A DNA stretch of 64,000 bases from Sphingorhabdus contaminans (GTDB taxonomy: Bacteria > Pseudomonadota > Alphaproteobacteria > Sphingomonadales > Sphingomonadaceae): positions 930,001-994,000 of the forward strand of contig NZ_VKKU01000002.1 in assembly GCF_007280415.1 (NCBI RefSeq). The letters run 5' to 3'. A program made the position numbers and the translations under genes. Of the stretch, positions 38,397 to 48,351 are shown piece by piece; the first letter of the stretch is position 1; each line of letters starts with the position of its first letter. The notes beneath the pieces were generated by a model that saw only the letters and a program-made list of their open reading frames with translations, did no database searches and was not told where the DNA came from.

Positions 38397-39377
38397 ATGA
38401 CCGCACCAATAATTGTAACTGGCGCCGCAGGCTTCATCGGGCATGCTGTTGCGCACAGGCTTTTGGCGCGAGGCGAGCACGTAATCGGTGTTGATATCGT
38501 CAACGACTATTATGACCCAGCTTTGAAAGAGGCGCGTCTGGCAACTTTTGAAGGGCAGAATAATTTTACCTTTGAACGATGCGATGTAGCGGATGCGGCG
38601 GGAATTGCTAAGCTGGTCAAGGATAATGGTGTACGGCGGGTGGTACATCTCGCAGCGCAAGCAGGTGTTCGGTATAGTATCGAAAATCCATTCGCCTATG
38701 AGCGATCCAATCTTGCCGGTCACCTTTCGGTGATGGAAGCATGCCGCCACGCCCCCGATTTCGAACATCTTGTCTACGCGTCCTCCAGTTCGGTTTATGG
38801 CGACAAGCCGATGGGTGGCGAAGGATTTTCCGAAGACGAACCCGCCATGAGCCCCGTTTCGCTCTACGCTGCGACGAAGCGGGCGTGCGAATTGATGAGC
38901 CAGTCTTATGCAACTCTTTACGGATTTCCGCAGACCGGGTTACGGTTTTTTACGGTTTATGGCCCTTGGGGTCGGCCCGACATGGCCTATTTCAGCTTCA
39001 CGCAGAAGATATTGAAAGGCGAAAGCATCGAAGTTTTCGGCAATGGCAAAATGGCGCGTGATTTCACTTATATCGACGACATCGTGGACGGTATCCTCGG
39101 GGCGCTGGATAACCCGCCGGCAACCGGTGAACATAGGGTTTTGAACATCGGTGACAGCCATCCGGTTGGACTGATGGAAATGATCGAGACTTTGGAAAGA
39201 GCCATAGGCCGTGAGGCGGTAAAGGTCATGCGACCCATGCAGCCGGGCGATGTCACTGCGACTTATGCGGACGTGTCAAAATTGCACGCGCTCACTGGGT
39301 ATAAACCCAAAGTCATGTTGGCAGAAGGACTGCAGCGTTTTGCCGACTGGTATTTAGACCACTATAAAGCGGGTTGA
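38397..39377 (+). CDS. UDP-glucuronate 4-epimerase-like sugar epimerase
   Basis: A short-chain dehydrogenase/epimerase of 326 residues. GAAGFIGHAVAHRLLARGEHV is the NAD-binding site, and IVNDYYDPALKEARL matches the UDP-glucuronate epimerase group. The catalytic Tyr-Lys pair is in SLYAATKRACELM, with SSSVYG before it and GPWGRPDMAYFSFTQKIL after it. The probable substrate UDP-glucuronate is converted to UDP-galacturonate for LPS or capsule. It is the only sugar-modifying epimerase in the window and lies 9 kb from the polysaccharide locus, so a link to it is only inferred. It converges on the TetR gene with five bases between. Confidence 0.9.
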   Translation: MTAPIIVTGAAGFIGHAVAHRLLARGEHVIGVDIVNDYYDPALKEARLATFEGQNNFTFERCDVADAAGIAKLVKDNGVRRVVHLAAQAGVRYSIENPFAYERSNLAGHLSVMEACRHAPDFEHLVYASSSSVYGDKPMGGEGFSEDEPAMSPVSLYAATKRACELMSQSYATLYGFPQTGLRFFTVYGPWGRPDMAYFSFTQKILKGESIEVFGNGKMARDFTYIDDIVDGILGALDNPPATGEHRVLNIGDSHPVGLMEMIETLERAIGREAVKVMRPMQPGDVTATYADVSKLHALTGYKPKVMLAEGLQRFADWYLDHYKAG

Positions 39378-39382
39378 AAAAC

Positions 39383-39979
39383 CTAGTCGTTGGCGGATTG
39401 GCTGCGCGCCTGCCATTCGTCAAACGATGCGGCGAGTTTGCGGCCTGCGATCTGCCGGCCTGCCTCGCGCGGTAGCCCGAGGGACGCCGATAGGGGGCCG
39501 CCCAGCAAAGCGTCGCCTAATGCCATCAGTACCATTTCCAGTGTCAGTTCGTGCAGCGAAGCGTCCGCCATTCCATCTTCGGCAATCTGATCGACCAGAT
39601 TATGGATTGCTTCTACAATAGGGTCCAGCGCATCCTCATTACCCGACAACAGCATCCAGGAGGCAAGAGCCCCTGCGCCTTCGCGGTCAAAATGGTCAAA
39701 AATCAGATCCGCCAATTCATCAGGTGTCACTTCACCGCCGCGCATCTGGAAAACCGCTTCCCCGATTTTGGTGCAGATGCTGTTGCCCATATAGGCAGCA
39801 AGATCGCGTTGTAGTCCGGACGCCGAGCCAAAATGATGAAGCAGGTTGGCATGGGTTCGCCCGATGCGCCCCGCCACAGCCTTCAGAGTGACTGCTTGTG
39901 GTCCAGCCTCCAGCAATAGTTCGCGCGCCGCCTCCAGCGCAGCAGATCGACTTGCCTCGGGGCTCAGCCGGCGGGGCAT
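39383..39979 (-). CDS. TetR-family transcriptional regulator
   Basis: A 198-residue regulator. The start is ATG 39979 (MPRRLSPEASRSAALEAARELL) with AAGGA seven bases upstream; an ATG at 40024 adds 15 residues and a still longer reading has no homology. The N-terminal helix-turn-helix is AVTLKAVAGRIGRTHANLLHHFGSASGLQ. The rest is the helical ligand/dimer domain. It diverges from the metal-dependent hydrolase gene across 405 bases, so that gene is the likely target. A 20-base dyad close to the hydrolase start is a candidate operator. Confidence 0.88.
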   Translation of the reverse strand: MPRRLSPEASRSAALEAARELLLEAGPQAVTLKAVAGRIGRTHANLLHHFGSASGLQRDLAAYMGNSICTKIGEAVFQMRGGEVTPDELADLIFDHFDREGAGALASWMLLSGNEDALDPIVEAIHNLVDQIAEDGMADASLHELTLEMVLMALGDALLGGPLSASLGLPREAGRQIAGRKLAASFDEWQARSQSAND

Positions 39980-40384
39980 GGCAGCATCCTTGATATTCAC
40001 GACCTTGGTATTTTCTATCGCCATGTAAAGTATTTGCCTCTTATCTTTATCATTGCGGGCCAATTCTACCCGTCTCTTCCATCCTTGCCAAACATCATGA
40101 GGATACCACGGGCATTTGTCCAATCCTCCCTCCATATCCACATATTCTATCGGGGAAAAATCGACCGAACAAACATGTATTGCAAGAGACTTGGTGCAGG
40201 GTTGATCAAGCACCTGTGAAGGCATCTCTGGGGCAGACCTGTTGGTAGGCAGAAGGATAAAGATTACAGGTTTACTCAAACCAGCATCCATCACTCTGAT
40301 AATATTATATATTTTTGCATTCCTTATATGCCGTTAACCAATGGCATTAAACGGAATTTCATGGGCTTTGGCTAAACGGGCAGG
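39980..40384. other. 405-base divergent intergenic region
   Basis: No reading frame of the expected length or codon use is convincing here. It holds the control regions for the TetR gene (left) and the metal-dependent hydrolase gene (right), including an AT-rich run (ATAATATTATATATTTTTGC around 40300-40320) suited to a promoter and a dyad at 40328-40347. Nothing else was recognised. Confidence 0.5.
40328..40347. promoter_or_regulatory. 20-base imperfect palindrome, candidate TetR operator
   Basis: ATGCCGTT-AACC-AATGGCAT is symmetric except for one G/T position, with a four-base centre. It lies 37 bases upstream of the hydrolase start and just after an AT-rich promoter-like run. The size is right for a TetR-family dimer. 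The assignment to the divergent regulator is inferred from location. Confidence 0.4.
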
Positions 40385-41311
40385 ATGCACGAGACCAAAA
40401 CATCCGGCTTTAACGCATTATCTCCCGAACAGCGGCCGGATATTGTGGCGCGCAGCTATCGCGCACCCGCGGACGCAGTAAGTGAACGGCACTGGGTACG
40501 CCAAGACCCCTTCGCTACAGCATTTTTCAATGCTCTGTCCGCCGTTTTCCCGCACGGCGAAACTTTCATGATTCGCAGCCTTCTTCCATGGGTGGACCGT
40601 GTTGAGGAGCCACTGCGGAGCGAGGTTGAAGCCTTTATCGAGCAGGAAGCCGGGCATAGCCGCGAACATGTGGCCATGAACAAGGCGCTGATCGGCGCGG
40701 GATATGACATAGCGCCGCTCGACCGGAAAATTCGCGGCTTTGTATCATTCTTCGAAGATGCAAATGACCATGTGAAGCTGACGGCCACGATGTGCATTGA
40801 ACATTTCACCGCAATCATTGCGGCAGAACTGCTGAAGAACCGCAACCATCTTGCGGGTGTTGACGACAAGATGCTCGAATTGTGGCTTTGGCATGCAATT
40901 GAGGAAGTCGAACATAAGGGCGTTGCCTTTGATGTCTGGAACCACGCCACCCGGGACTGGAGTGCTGCGCGCCGTTATTTGTGGCGCAGCTTCTTCATGG
41001 TCGCCGTAACAACCAGTTTCTTCATCAACCGCACCCTCGGCCAGATCGAGTTGCTGCGTCAGGACGGGTTTGGCTTTTTCACGGCGTTGAAAAACATTCT
41101 TGTATCCGGTTTTGGAAAAGGCGGCATAGGTCGCAATGTCCTGCGTCCCTGGGCTTCTTTCTTTCGCCCGGGATACCATCCTTGGGATTTTGATGATCGT
41201 CTGCTTTTGGCCCAGGGTGAGGCGGATCTTGCATCAATTGCCGCATCGCGCGCGGGTTATGGTGCTAACGGTAAAAAACCGGTCCAGGCTCCGTTGGTTG
41301 CGGCGGCCTAA
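40385..41311 (+). CDS. predicted metal-dependent hydrolase (COG3687/PF10118 type)
   Basis: A 308-residue alpha-helical protein of the predicted metal-dependent hydrolase family. Conserved acidic/His residues typical of a di-metal site are in AFIEQEAGHSREHVAMNKAL, MCIEHFTAIIAAELL and WHAIEEVEHKGVAFDVW, which resemble ferritin-like helices. A hydrophobic segment lies near MVAVTTSFFINR. The substrate is not known. It is divergent from a TetR-family regulator gene that likely controls it, and its last bases overlap the end of the GNAT gene. Confidence 0.82.
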   Translation: MHETKTSGFNALSPEQRPDIVARSYRAPADAVSERHWVRQDPFATAFFNALSAVFPHGETFMIRSLLPWVDRVEEPLRSEVEAFIEQEAGHSREHVAMNKALIGAGYDIAPLDRKIRGFVSFFEDANDHVKLTATMCIEHFTAIIAAELLKNRNHLAGVDDKMLELWLWHAIEEVEHKGVAFDVWNHATRDWSAARRYLWRSFFMVAVTTSFFINRTLGQIELLRQDGFGFFTALKNILVSGFGKGGIGRNVLRPWASFFRPGYHPWDFDDRLLLAQGEADLASIAASRAGYGANGKKPVQAPLVAAA

Positions 41312-41898
41312 GCCGCACGCAACTCGTTCAGATATCGGTTAAAGCCCGGATCGAAAGCGCTTCGCATAAGGTTATCCTCGCCATCTGAGGATGACAGTTC
41401 CATTTCATAAAGCGCGCTCGCAACCATCTGCCCGCGGCCCAGGCTGTGCCGGTGTTCGACACGTCCGGTGTTTTTGAAGCCCAGTTTACGCAGCACCCTG
41501 CCCGACGCGGGATTATCGGTGAAATGACCCGCGATCAGCTTTTTATACCCAATGGCGTGGGCAATACGAATCACTGCCCGCCCGGCCTCGGTCGCAAAAC
41601 CGAGACCCCAATAAGGGCGCGCAATCCAATAGCCCAATTCGACCTCACCATTATGTTCGCCTAAGCCGCAGCTGCCCACGAGGCGGGGTGCGCCGTCTGT
41701 CCGCAGCATCAGCATGAAGTTCGGGAGCAATATCGGCTGCGACGCGGTCACGAAGGAGCGGGCGTCATCCAGGCGATAAGGCCATGGCGCGCGCGCCAAA
41801 TTGCGGACAATGCCTTCATCGTCAATCGCCCGGTGCAATTCCTGCGCATCTTCGGGCCAACTCGGCCGCAACAGTAATCTTTCGGTTCGTGCGAACAT
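41308..41898 (-). CDS. GNAT-family N-acetyltransferase (RimJ/RimL-like)
   Basis: A 196-residue acetyltransferase of the RimJ/RimL type. The N-terminus has TERLLLRPSWPEDAQEL, the acceptor block is VELGYWIARPYWGLGFATEAGRAVI, where the acetyl-CoA pyrophosphate loop is YWGLGFATEA, and the last core part is NPASGRVLRKLGFKNTG. The substrate could be a protein N-terminus or a small molecule. The C-terminal ~35 residues after LYEMELSSS extend past the usual fold. It converges with the hydrolase gene, overlapping by four bases. Confidence 0.88.
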   Translation of the reverse strand: MFARTERLLLRPSWPEDAQELHRAIDDEGIVRNLARAPWPYRLDDARSFVTASQPILLPNFMLMLRTDGAPRLVGSCGLGEHNGEVELGYWIARPYWGLGFATEAGRAVIRIAHAIGYKKLIAGHFTDNPASGRVLRKLGFKNTGRVEHRHSLGRGQMVASALYEMELSSSDGEDNLMRSAFDPGFNRYLNELRAA

Positions 41899-41994
41899 TT
41901 TCTCTCTCCGCTTCTTGGAGCCGCCCTTTGCAGAACAAAGCGACAGTCCTGTTACATCGACCCCTCAGGGCAAGCTTGAACAGGGAGAATGAGG

Positions 41995-42029
41995 CAAAAA
42001 GAAAGGGAGACCGGTTGACCCGTCTCCCT
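41995..42029 (-). terminator. Rho-independent terminator of rplU-rpmA
   Basis: Read on the minus strand, AGGGAGAC and GTCTCCCT form an 8-base stem (with a further GG/CC pair after one mismatch) around a TCAA loop, followed by TTTCTTTTTG. It lies about 70 bases after the rpmA stop and fits the end of the ribosomal protein operon. Confidence 0.8.
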
Positions 42030-42101
42030 GTTCGAAGGTGGAAACCACCTTTGGCGATTTCCGGGTCATCCGTCTGGACAACCCGTCATCGATTGTCCGT
42101 C

Positions 42102-42371
42102 TTATTCGGCAGCGATGGCCGGCATATCCACCGACACATATTTGCGGCCAAGTTTGCCAGCATGGAATCGCACGCGACCTGCAGTCAGTGCAAAAAGGGT
42201 GTGGTCCTTTCCAAGGCCGACATTGGCACCCGGATAAACCTTGGTTCCGCGCTGACGCACGATAATGTTGCCGCCAACGACGGTTTCGCCGCCAAATTTC
42301 TTAACGCCCAGGCGACGGCCTGCTGAATCGCGACCGTTGCGTGACGAACCACCTGCTTTTTTATGTGCCAT
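42102..42371 (-). CDS. rpmA: 50S ribosomal protein L27
   Basis: L27 contacts the peptidyl transferase centre of the large subunit. The 89 residues begin [25 protein letters not shown] and include [17 protein letters not shown] and [17 protein letters not shown], the conserved family core. The N-terminus starts directly with the conserved MAHKKAGG, so no cleavable extension is present. It follows rplU by about 33 bases on the same strand, and the pair is ended by a terminator at 41995-42029. Confidence 0.99.
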   Translation of the reverse strand: MAHKKAGGSSRNGRDSAGRRLGVKKFGGETVVGGNIIVRQRGTKVYPGANVGLGKDHTLFALTAGRVRFHAGKLGRKYVSVDMPAIAAE

Positions 42372-42404
42372 GGTCTAAACTCCTTGCGCTGTCCGAGCCG
42401 AGGC

Positions 42405-42818
42405 TCAGGCTTCCTTTTTGGCTGCTGCCTTCTTAGGCGCAGCGGCTTTCTTGGGTGCAGCGTCAGCTGCAGGTGCCGCTTCGGCCTTTTCAGCCTTAGG
42501 TGCAGCAGCCTTCTTTTCTTCCTTGCCGACGGCGAGGATGCGCAGAAGCGTCAACGACTGGCGATGACCCTGCTTACGGCGGTAGTTGTGGCGGCGACGC
42601 TTCTTGAAAACGATCACCTTTTCGCCGCGCTCTTGCGCGATGATCTCGGCAGATACCGTCAGGCCGTTTACGTCCTGCGCCTTGTCGCCGTCACCGGCCA
42701 ACAGGATATCTCCCAGCGAGATCTTGTCACCCGCTTCACCCGACAGTTTTTCAACTGCGATTTTATCTCCGGCGGCGACGCGATACTGCTTGCCGCCTGT
42801 GCGCACGATAGCGAACAT
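42405..42818 (-). CDS. rplU: 50S ribosomal protein L21 with Ala/Lys-rich tail
   Basis: L21 binds 23S rRNA. The first ~97 residues are canonical ([25 protein letters not shown], then [27 protein letters not shown]). The last ~40 residues are a low-complexity tail of Ala, Lys, Pro and Glu ([18 protein letters not shown] and similar), common in alphaproteobacterial L21 and presumably disordered or RNA-contacting. It is first in the rplU-rpmA unit. The 204 bases upstream hold its promoter, in which I see no obvious attenuator. Confidence 0.98.
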   Translation of the reverse strand: MFAIVRTGGKQYRVAAGDKIAVEKLSGEAGDKISLGDILLAGDGDKAQDVNGLTVSAEIIAQERGEKVIVFKKRRRHNYRRKQGHRQSLTLLRILAVGKEEKKAAAPKAEKAEAAPAADAAPKKAAAPKKAAAKKEA

Positions 42819-43022
42819 GGCTCTAACTCATCCGTTTCTACAGCTTAGCGCTTTTAAGGAGCGCGGTTGCTCACGCGTGGTACCAGTCGGCGAATCCCGA
42901 CAGGCCACGCAAGAAGGGGCGCAGCTAGTCTAGGAAATCGCCGCTGTCAACGCCTTTTGCCGCCTTTTCGGCGCTATTGCGCGCCCCTTGCGCAGTTGAA
43001 GGGGGTGCCTTAGACAAGGATC

Positions 43023-43529
43023 ATGTCCATAAACAAGCTTGCACCCGCGTTCCTGGTTGCTCTTCTGCTTAATGCATGCAGCACAACCGAGGGCCAGTTC
43101 CCGTCGCTCGAACGGCGCCCTTACGAGAGCAACGCGCCGGTTTCTGTGCCCGAAACTGCCTCTGATGTAGCGCCGGAATTGCCGCAGCAGCTGCAGGCGA
43201 AGGTTGATTCCCTCATCCGGAGGCATGCTGCGGCACAGGATGATTTTCAGCGTAAACTGCCAACGGTTCAGGCTTTGGCATCCCGCGCCGCCGGAAGCGC
43301 GCCCGGCACCGAAAGCTGGGTGAATGCGCACCTGCAACTGTCGCGCCTTGACCAGTCGCGGGCCGATTCGATTGCGGTTGTGCGTGAGTTTGATTCGCTC
43401 ATTGCGGAACAGGGAAAAGCGGATTCAACCCTCGTCCCGCTTCTCAGCAAGGCGCAACAGCCTGTTTCCGAAATGATTGCGGAGCAGAATGCGGAAATCG
43501 ACAGGCTCTCCCGGTTGATCGGGGAATAG
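43023..43529 (+). CDS. small lipoprotein with helical C-terminus, unknown function
   Basis: A 168-residue probable lipoprotein. The signal MSINKLAPAFLVALLLNAC gives the lipobox LNAC. The mature part begins with a Pro/Ser-rich stretch and then becomes helical and rich in Gln, Ser, Arg and Ala (QLSRLDQSRADSIAVVREFDSL, ending EIDRLSRLIGE), likely coiled coil. No domain is recognised. AAGGA lies only two bases before the ATG at 43023. It precedes ppc by about 67 bases on the same strand. Confidence 0.7.
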   Translation: MSINKLAPAFLVALLLNACSTTEGQFPSLERRPYESNAPVSVPETASDVAPELPQQLQAKVDSLIRRHAAAQDDFQRKLPTVQALASRAAGSAPGTESWVNAHLQLSRLDQSRADSIAVVREFDSLIAEQGKADSTLVPLLSKAQQPVSEMIAEQNAEIDRLSRLIGE

Positions 43530-43596
43530 CTATTCCCTAGCCCAAAGACGCGCATTTTCTTGCGTGCAGGTCTGTTGCAGTGCACAAATACGCATC

Positions 43597-46284
43597 ATGA
43601 CCGGCCAGAACACTTACACCATTTCGCAAAATCCAGACGTCCGTCTTTTGGGCAAGATGCTGGGTGACGTTATCCGCGCCTATGGTGGAGAAAAGCTGTT
43701 CCGCCAGACAGAATATATCCGGTCTACAAGCGTCGACCGGTTTCGCGGCATAGAGGGAGCTGGCGAAAGCGATCGGGGTCTGGGCGCGCTCAGTCTGGAC
43801 GACACGTTGAATTTTGTACGTGGATTCATGTTGTTTTCCTTGCTCGCCAATCTGGCCGAAGATCGCCAGGGCCTCGCACATGAAGACGGGGCTACCGTTG
43901 AAGAGGCCTTTGAGCGTCTCAAAAAGGAAGGAGTCAGCCCAGACGCTGTGCTCGCGATGCTGTCCGCTAGCCTGATTGTTCCCGTTTTGACGGCGCACCC
44001 GACGGAAGTTCGGCGCAAGAGTATTATCGACCACAAGAACCGGATCGCGGCATTGATGGCGATGCGCGACGAAGGGCAAACCAGCACAGCGGATGGTGAC
44101 GATATAGATTCCGCCATTTACCGGCAGATCGCCCTGCTGTGGCAGACCCGGCCCTTGCGCCGTGAGAAGTTGTTCGTAACCGACGAGATCGAAAATGCCC
44201 GCGCCTATATGCAGGAGGTTTTCCTGACGGCGCTGCCCAAGCTGTATATGCGCTGGGAAAAGGCATTAGGCGCCCGACCACCGGGATTTGTCCGTCTGGG
44301 AACCTGGATCGGCGGCGACCGCGATGGCAACCCGTTCGTTAATGCCGAAACTCTGCGTTATGCGGTGACGCGCGACGGCGGCACGGCGATCCGCCATTAT
44401 CTGGAAAGCATCCACCGGCTTGGTGCCGAGATATCCATTTCGAGCGGGATGAGCGAAACGCCCGAATCGGTTCTGGCGCTTGCCGACAAGAGCGGCGATC
44501 TGGCGCCCAGCCGTGCGGACGAACCCTATCGCCGTGCGCTGTCCGGCATATATGCAAGACTGGCTGCGACACATGTGGCGTTGATCGGCGATTCGCCGCC
44601 CCGCCCTTCCGCCTTGGCAGGCGAGCCCTATGGCGGGCCGGACGAGTTGCGCGCCGACCTGGTCACCGTTGCGGCCGGACTGGCAAAGGATGGCGACGGA
44701 GCCTTGTCGAGCGGCGGGGCATTGGGCCGCCTGATCCGCGCGGTCGAAATTTTCGGTTTTCATCTGGCAACGCTCGACCTGCGGCAGAATAGCGATGTGC
44801 ATGAGCGGGTTATCGCCGAACTGTTGCGCAAGGCGGGGGTGACTTACGACTATGCGGCGCTTGACGAGCAGGCCCGGGTGGATTTGTTACTTGAGGAACT
44901 GTCACATAACCGTCCGCTTGCCGGCGCTTGGACCGAATATAGCGAGGAAACCGCCAAAGAACTCGCTATCATCCGTGCGGCTGCGAAAGCGCAGGCGGAT
45001 TTCGGGCGGCAGGCCATCACCACCTATAATATCAGCAAGACCGAAAGCGTTTCGGACATGCTGGAGGTTTATGTCCTGCTGAAACAGGCAGGGCTATATC
45101 AGGTTGCCGAAGATGGCACGCCCAGTGCGACGATCATGTCGGTGCCTCTGTTCGAGACCATTGCCGACCTTCAGGCGGCGCCTGCCACGATGAAGGCCTT
45201 TTTCTCCCTTCCTCCGATGCGCGCACTGGCTAAGGCGCGCGGGCATCAGGAAGTGATGATCGGCTACTCCGATTCCAACAAGGATGGCGGCTATCTGACA
45301 TCGACATGGGAATTATATGAAGCGTCCAGCGCTTTGGCTCCGGTTTTTGCCGAAGCAGGGGTCGCCATGCAGCTTTTCCACGGTCGTGGCGGTGCGGTGG
45401 GGCGGGGAGGCGGATCGGCGTTCGGCGCCATCCTCGCGCAACCGCAGGGCACGGTGCAAGGCCGTATCCGTATTACCGAGCAGGGCGAAGTCATTGCCGC
45501 GAAGTACGGAACGGTCGACAATGCTGTGACGTCGCTGGAAACCATGGCTTCGGCAACGATGCTCGCCACGCTGTCGAGCGACCCTATCGACAAGGCTGAT
45601 GTAGTCCGATTCAAGACAGCCATGGCGGATCTGTCGGCACGTGCCTTTCGCCGTTATCGCGGGCTCGTGTACGAAACGGAAGGATTTCGCACCTTCTTTC
45701 GCCAGATGACTCCCATCGGAGAGATTGCGACGCTGAAGATCGGGTCACGTCCGTCCAGCCGCACGGCGTCAGATGCGATCGAAGATCTGCGGGCCATTCC
45801 CTGGGTGTTCAGCTGGGCGCAGGCACGCGTTATGCTGCCGGGCTGGTATGGTACGGGTCAGGCTCTGGCCGATTTTGCCGACAAGGGGCTATTGAAGGCG
45901 ATGGCCGGGGAATGGTCCTATTTCCAGACGATCCTTGCCAATATGGAAATGGTGCTGGCAAAATCCGACATGGGCATTGCGGCGCATTATGCCGGACTGG
46001 TCGAGGATCACGACCTTTCGCAAAGGTTGTTCGGCCGCATAAAGGATGGCTGGCACGCGGCCCGTGACAGCTTGCTTGATGCGACCGGTCAGAGGCATTT
46101 GCTGGAGGCGCATCCGGCTTTGAACAATTCGATCCGTTTGCGGTTGCCCTATATCGAACCGCTCAACCTGTTACAGATTGAGCTGATGAAGCGCTACCGT
46201 GCGGGCGAAGAGGATGAGCGGATCGGGGAAGGTATCCAGCTGACAATCAACGCAATAGCAACGGCATTGCGCAACAGCGGCTAG
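43597..46284 (+). CDS. ppc: phosphoenolpyruvate carboxylase
   Basis: PEP carboxylase adds bicarbonate to PEP to make oxaloacetate, replenishing the TCA cycle. The start is the ATG at 43597 ([22 protein letters not shown]); a GTG at 43564 adds eleven unrelated residues. The 895 residues contain the active-site His in [13 protein letters not shown], the Lys in [14 protein letters not shown], the Arg-rich [13 protein letters not shown], and the C-terminal tail TALRNSG, whose last residues normally contact the aspartate inhibitor site. It fits the local TCA-cycle gene content but is not close to mdh/sucD. Confidence 0.97.
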   Translation: MTGQNTYTISQNPDVRLLGKMLGDVIRAYGGEKLFRQTEYIRSTSVDRFRGIEGAGESDRGLGALSLDDTLNFVRGFMLFSLLANLAEDRQGLAHEDGATVEEAFERLKKEGVSPDAVLAMLSASLIVPVLTAHPTEVRRKSIIDHKNRIAALMAMRDEGQTSTADGDDIDSAIYRQIALLWQTRPLRREKLFVTDEIENARAYMQEVFLTALPKLYMRWEKALGARPPGFVRLGTWIGGDRDGNPFVNAETLRYAVTRDGGTAIRHYLESIHRLGAEISISSGMSETPESVLALADKSGDLAPSRADEPYRRALSGIYARLAATHVALIGDSPPRPSALAGEPYGGPDELRADLVTVAAGLAKDGDGALSSGGALGRLIRAVEIFGFHLATLDLRQNSDVHERVIAELLRKAGVTYDYAALDEQARVDLLLEELSHNRPLAGAWTEYSEETAKELAIIRAAAKAQADFGRQAITTYNISKTESVSDMLEVYVLLKQAGLYQVAEDGTPSATIMSVPLFETIADLQAAPATMKAFFSLPPMRALAKARGHQEVMIGYSDSNKDGGYLTSTWELYEASSALAPVFAEAGVAMQLFHGRGGAVGRGGGSAFGAILAQPQGTVQGRIRITEQGEVIAAKYGTVDNAVTSLETMASATMLATLSSDPIDKADVVRFKTAMADLSARAFRRYRGLVYETEGFRTFFRQMTPIGEIATLKIGSRPSSRTASDAIEDLRAIPWVFSWAQARVMLPGWYGTGQALADFADKGLLKAMAGEWSYFQTILANMEMVLAKSDMGIAAHYAGLVEDHDLSQRLFGRIKDGWHAARDSLLDATGQRHLLEAHPALNNSIRLRLPYIEPLNLLQIELMKRYRAGEEDERIGEGIQLTINAIATALRNSG

Positions 46285-46411
46285 CCCGGAAAATCTATCA
46301 TATCCAATCGACAAAAGCGGTTGGCCGTTCGACGAGGCGTGAAATTGAGCCTTCACCTCTGGCACAGGGCTGTTACACCATCCGGCATATCATTTGACCG
46401 GAGAGAACCCC

Positions 46412-48238
46412 ATGCGCCTAGCACCCTATGCCTTATCGATACTTGCCCTAGCGCTCAGCGGCGTCAGCACGGCCGCACTCGCGCAAGATGCGGTCGCCGC
46501 AACCGCAGGACAGCAGGACCAGAATGCCGCCATCCAGGCCTTCTTTGAGGAATATGACGCGCAGCAACTGGCAATGTCCCCCCTCGCAAAATCCTATCGT
46601 GGAATAAAGGATAGTGACTATGGTCGTTGGGACGACGGTTCGGACGAAGCGGAGGCACGTGCACAGGCAGCTGAACAAGCGGCACTCAAGGAAATGCGCG
46701 CACGATTTGATCCGGCAAAGCTGAGCCCGGAAAACAGGCTATCCTATCGCCTGTTCGAAAAACGCGCCTCCCGTACCACTGCGGCGTTCAAATATAATGA
46801 TTACGGCTATGTTTTTGACCAGATGAACGGCGCGCAAAGCCAGATTCCAGCCTTTCTGATCAACATCCACCGCATCGACAACAAGTCTGATGCGCGCGCC
46901 TATATCAACCGCCTTTATGGGATCGGCCCCGGCCTGAATCAGGCCATCGCCTCATCCAAGGCCCGCGCTGCAAAAGGTATAATGCCACCTAAATGGGTGT
47001 TCCCCTATGTCATCAGCGATGCCCGCAATGTCATTAGCGGTGCCCCCTTTGATGCTGGCCCCGATGCACCGCTATACGCCGATTTCAAGGCCAAGGTCGC
47101 CAAACTCGCAATTAGCGATGTCGAAAAGAACTTACTGATCGAGCAAGCGGCACAAGCGCTTAATACCGCCGTCAAACCTGCTTATGAGGCCTTGATCGCA
47201 GAGATGACGGCACAGGAAAAAGTTGCGGGTACCGATGATGGTGTCTGGCGCTTTCCTGATGGCGCCGGTTATTATGCCGAGCGTCTTTCCAACTATACCA
47301 CGACCAATATGACTGCTGACCAGATCCATGAATTGGGGCTGGCGCAGGTTGCCCGTATTCACCGTGAAATGGCCGTGGTGCAAAAGAAGATGGGCGTGAA
47401 GGGGGACCTGCAGGCCTTCTTCAAATATATGCGGGAAACGCCGAAATTCTATGCGCCGGAAACCGATGAAGGCCGGGCGCTCTATCTGGCCGAAACGCAA
47501 AAGGCGCAGGACGCCATCACACCGCTTCTTCCCAAATGGTTCGGGACATTGCCCAAGGCGCCACTAGTGGTAAAAAGGGTGGAGGAATTCCGCGAAAAGT
47601 CGGCAGGCAAGGCTTTCTACCAGCGGCCCGCTCCCGATGGTTCGCGTCCAGGCACCTATTATGCCAATCTCTACAAAATGGCCGACATGCCGCTGACCGA
47701 GGTTGAGGCCCTTTTCTATCATGAAGGTATTCCGGGCCACCATTTGCAACTGGCGATCCAGACCGAGCTGAAGGATGTGCCGGCTTTCCGCAAATTTGGC
47801 GGCGTGACGGCCTATTCGGAAGGCTGGGGCCTCTATTCCGAAAAACTGGCCAAGGACATGGGGCTCTACACCGATCCCGCACGGGATTTTGGCCGATTGC
47901 AGCTCGAACTGCATCGTGCAATCCGCCTGGTTGTCGACAGCGGCCTGCACCATAAGCGCTGGACCCGCGAACAGGCGATCAAATATGTGCAGGACAACAG
48001 CGCGGACGCCCCCGGCGGCATCGTGAAAGCGATTGAACGCTACATTATCTACCCCGGTCAAGCGACCGCCTATATGGTCGGCCGCCTGAAGATCAGCGAA
48101 TTGCGCGAAAAGGCGCAAAAGGCACTTGGGTCAAAATTCGATGTGCGCGGATTCCATGATACGGTCCTGAAATCGGGGCCGGTTCCGCTGGATGTGCTGG
48201 AGGAACAGGTTAATGCTTGGATAGCGTTGAATAAATAG
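46412..48238 (+). CDS. DUF885 family metallopeptidase-like secreted protein
   Basis: A 608-residue secreted protein of the DUF885 family. It starts at ATG 46412 (MRLAPYALSILALALSG), with GGAGAG at the usual distance; the signal ends AALAQDA. The conserved HExxH-like zinc motif is YHEGIPGHHLQ, followed by YSEGWGLYSEKLAKDMG, with a helical body. The family is considered a metallopeptidase by analogy with M3/M32 enzymes, and few members are characterised. The C-terminal tail reads EEQVNAWIALNK. It sits alone between ppc and the polysaccharide region. Confidence 0.88.
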   Translation: MRLAPYALSILALALSGVSTAALAQDAVAATAGQQDQNAAIQAFFEEYDAQQLAMSPLAKSYRGIKDSDYGRWDDGSDEAEARAQAAEQAALKEMRARFDPAKLSPENRLSYRLFEKRASRTTAAFKYNDYGYVFDQMNGAQSQIPAFLINIHRIDNKSDARAYINRLYGIGPGLNQAIASSKARAAKGIMPPKWVFPYVISDARNVISGAPFDAGPDAPLYADFKAKVAKLAISDVEKNLLIEQAAQALNTAVKPAYEALIAEMTAQEKVAGTDDGVWRFPDGAGYYAERLSNYTTTNMTADQIHELGLAQVARIHREMAVVQKKMGVKGDLQAFFKYMRETPKFYAPETDEGRALYLAETQKAQDAITPLLPKWFGTLPKAPLVVKRVEEFREKSAGKAFYQRPAPDGSRPGTYYANLYKMADMPLTEVEALFYHEGIPGHHLQLAIQTELKDVPAFRKFGGVTAYSEGWGLYSEKLAKDMGLYTDPARDFGRLQLELHRAIRLVVDSGLHHKRWTREQAIKYVQDNSADAPGGIVKAIERYIIYPGQATAYMVGRLKISELREKAQKALGSKFDVRGFHDTVLKSGPVPLDVLEEQVNAWIALNK

Positions 48239-48351
48239 CAGAATTTTGCATTTGTCGATTTGACGCATAGTTTGGTTTATAAATTTTAACCATCTTTCAT
48301 TAACTTGGTCGGGTGCGGGCATTTGCCCTCACACGACCGGGAGAGTGGGGC

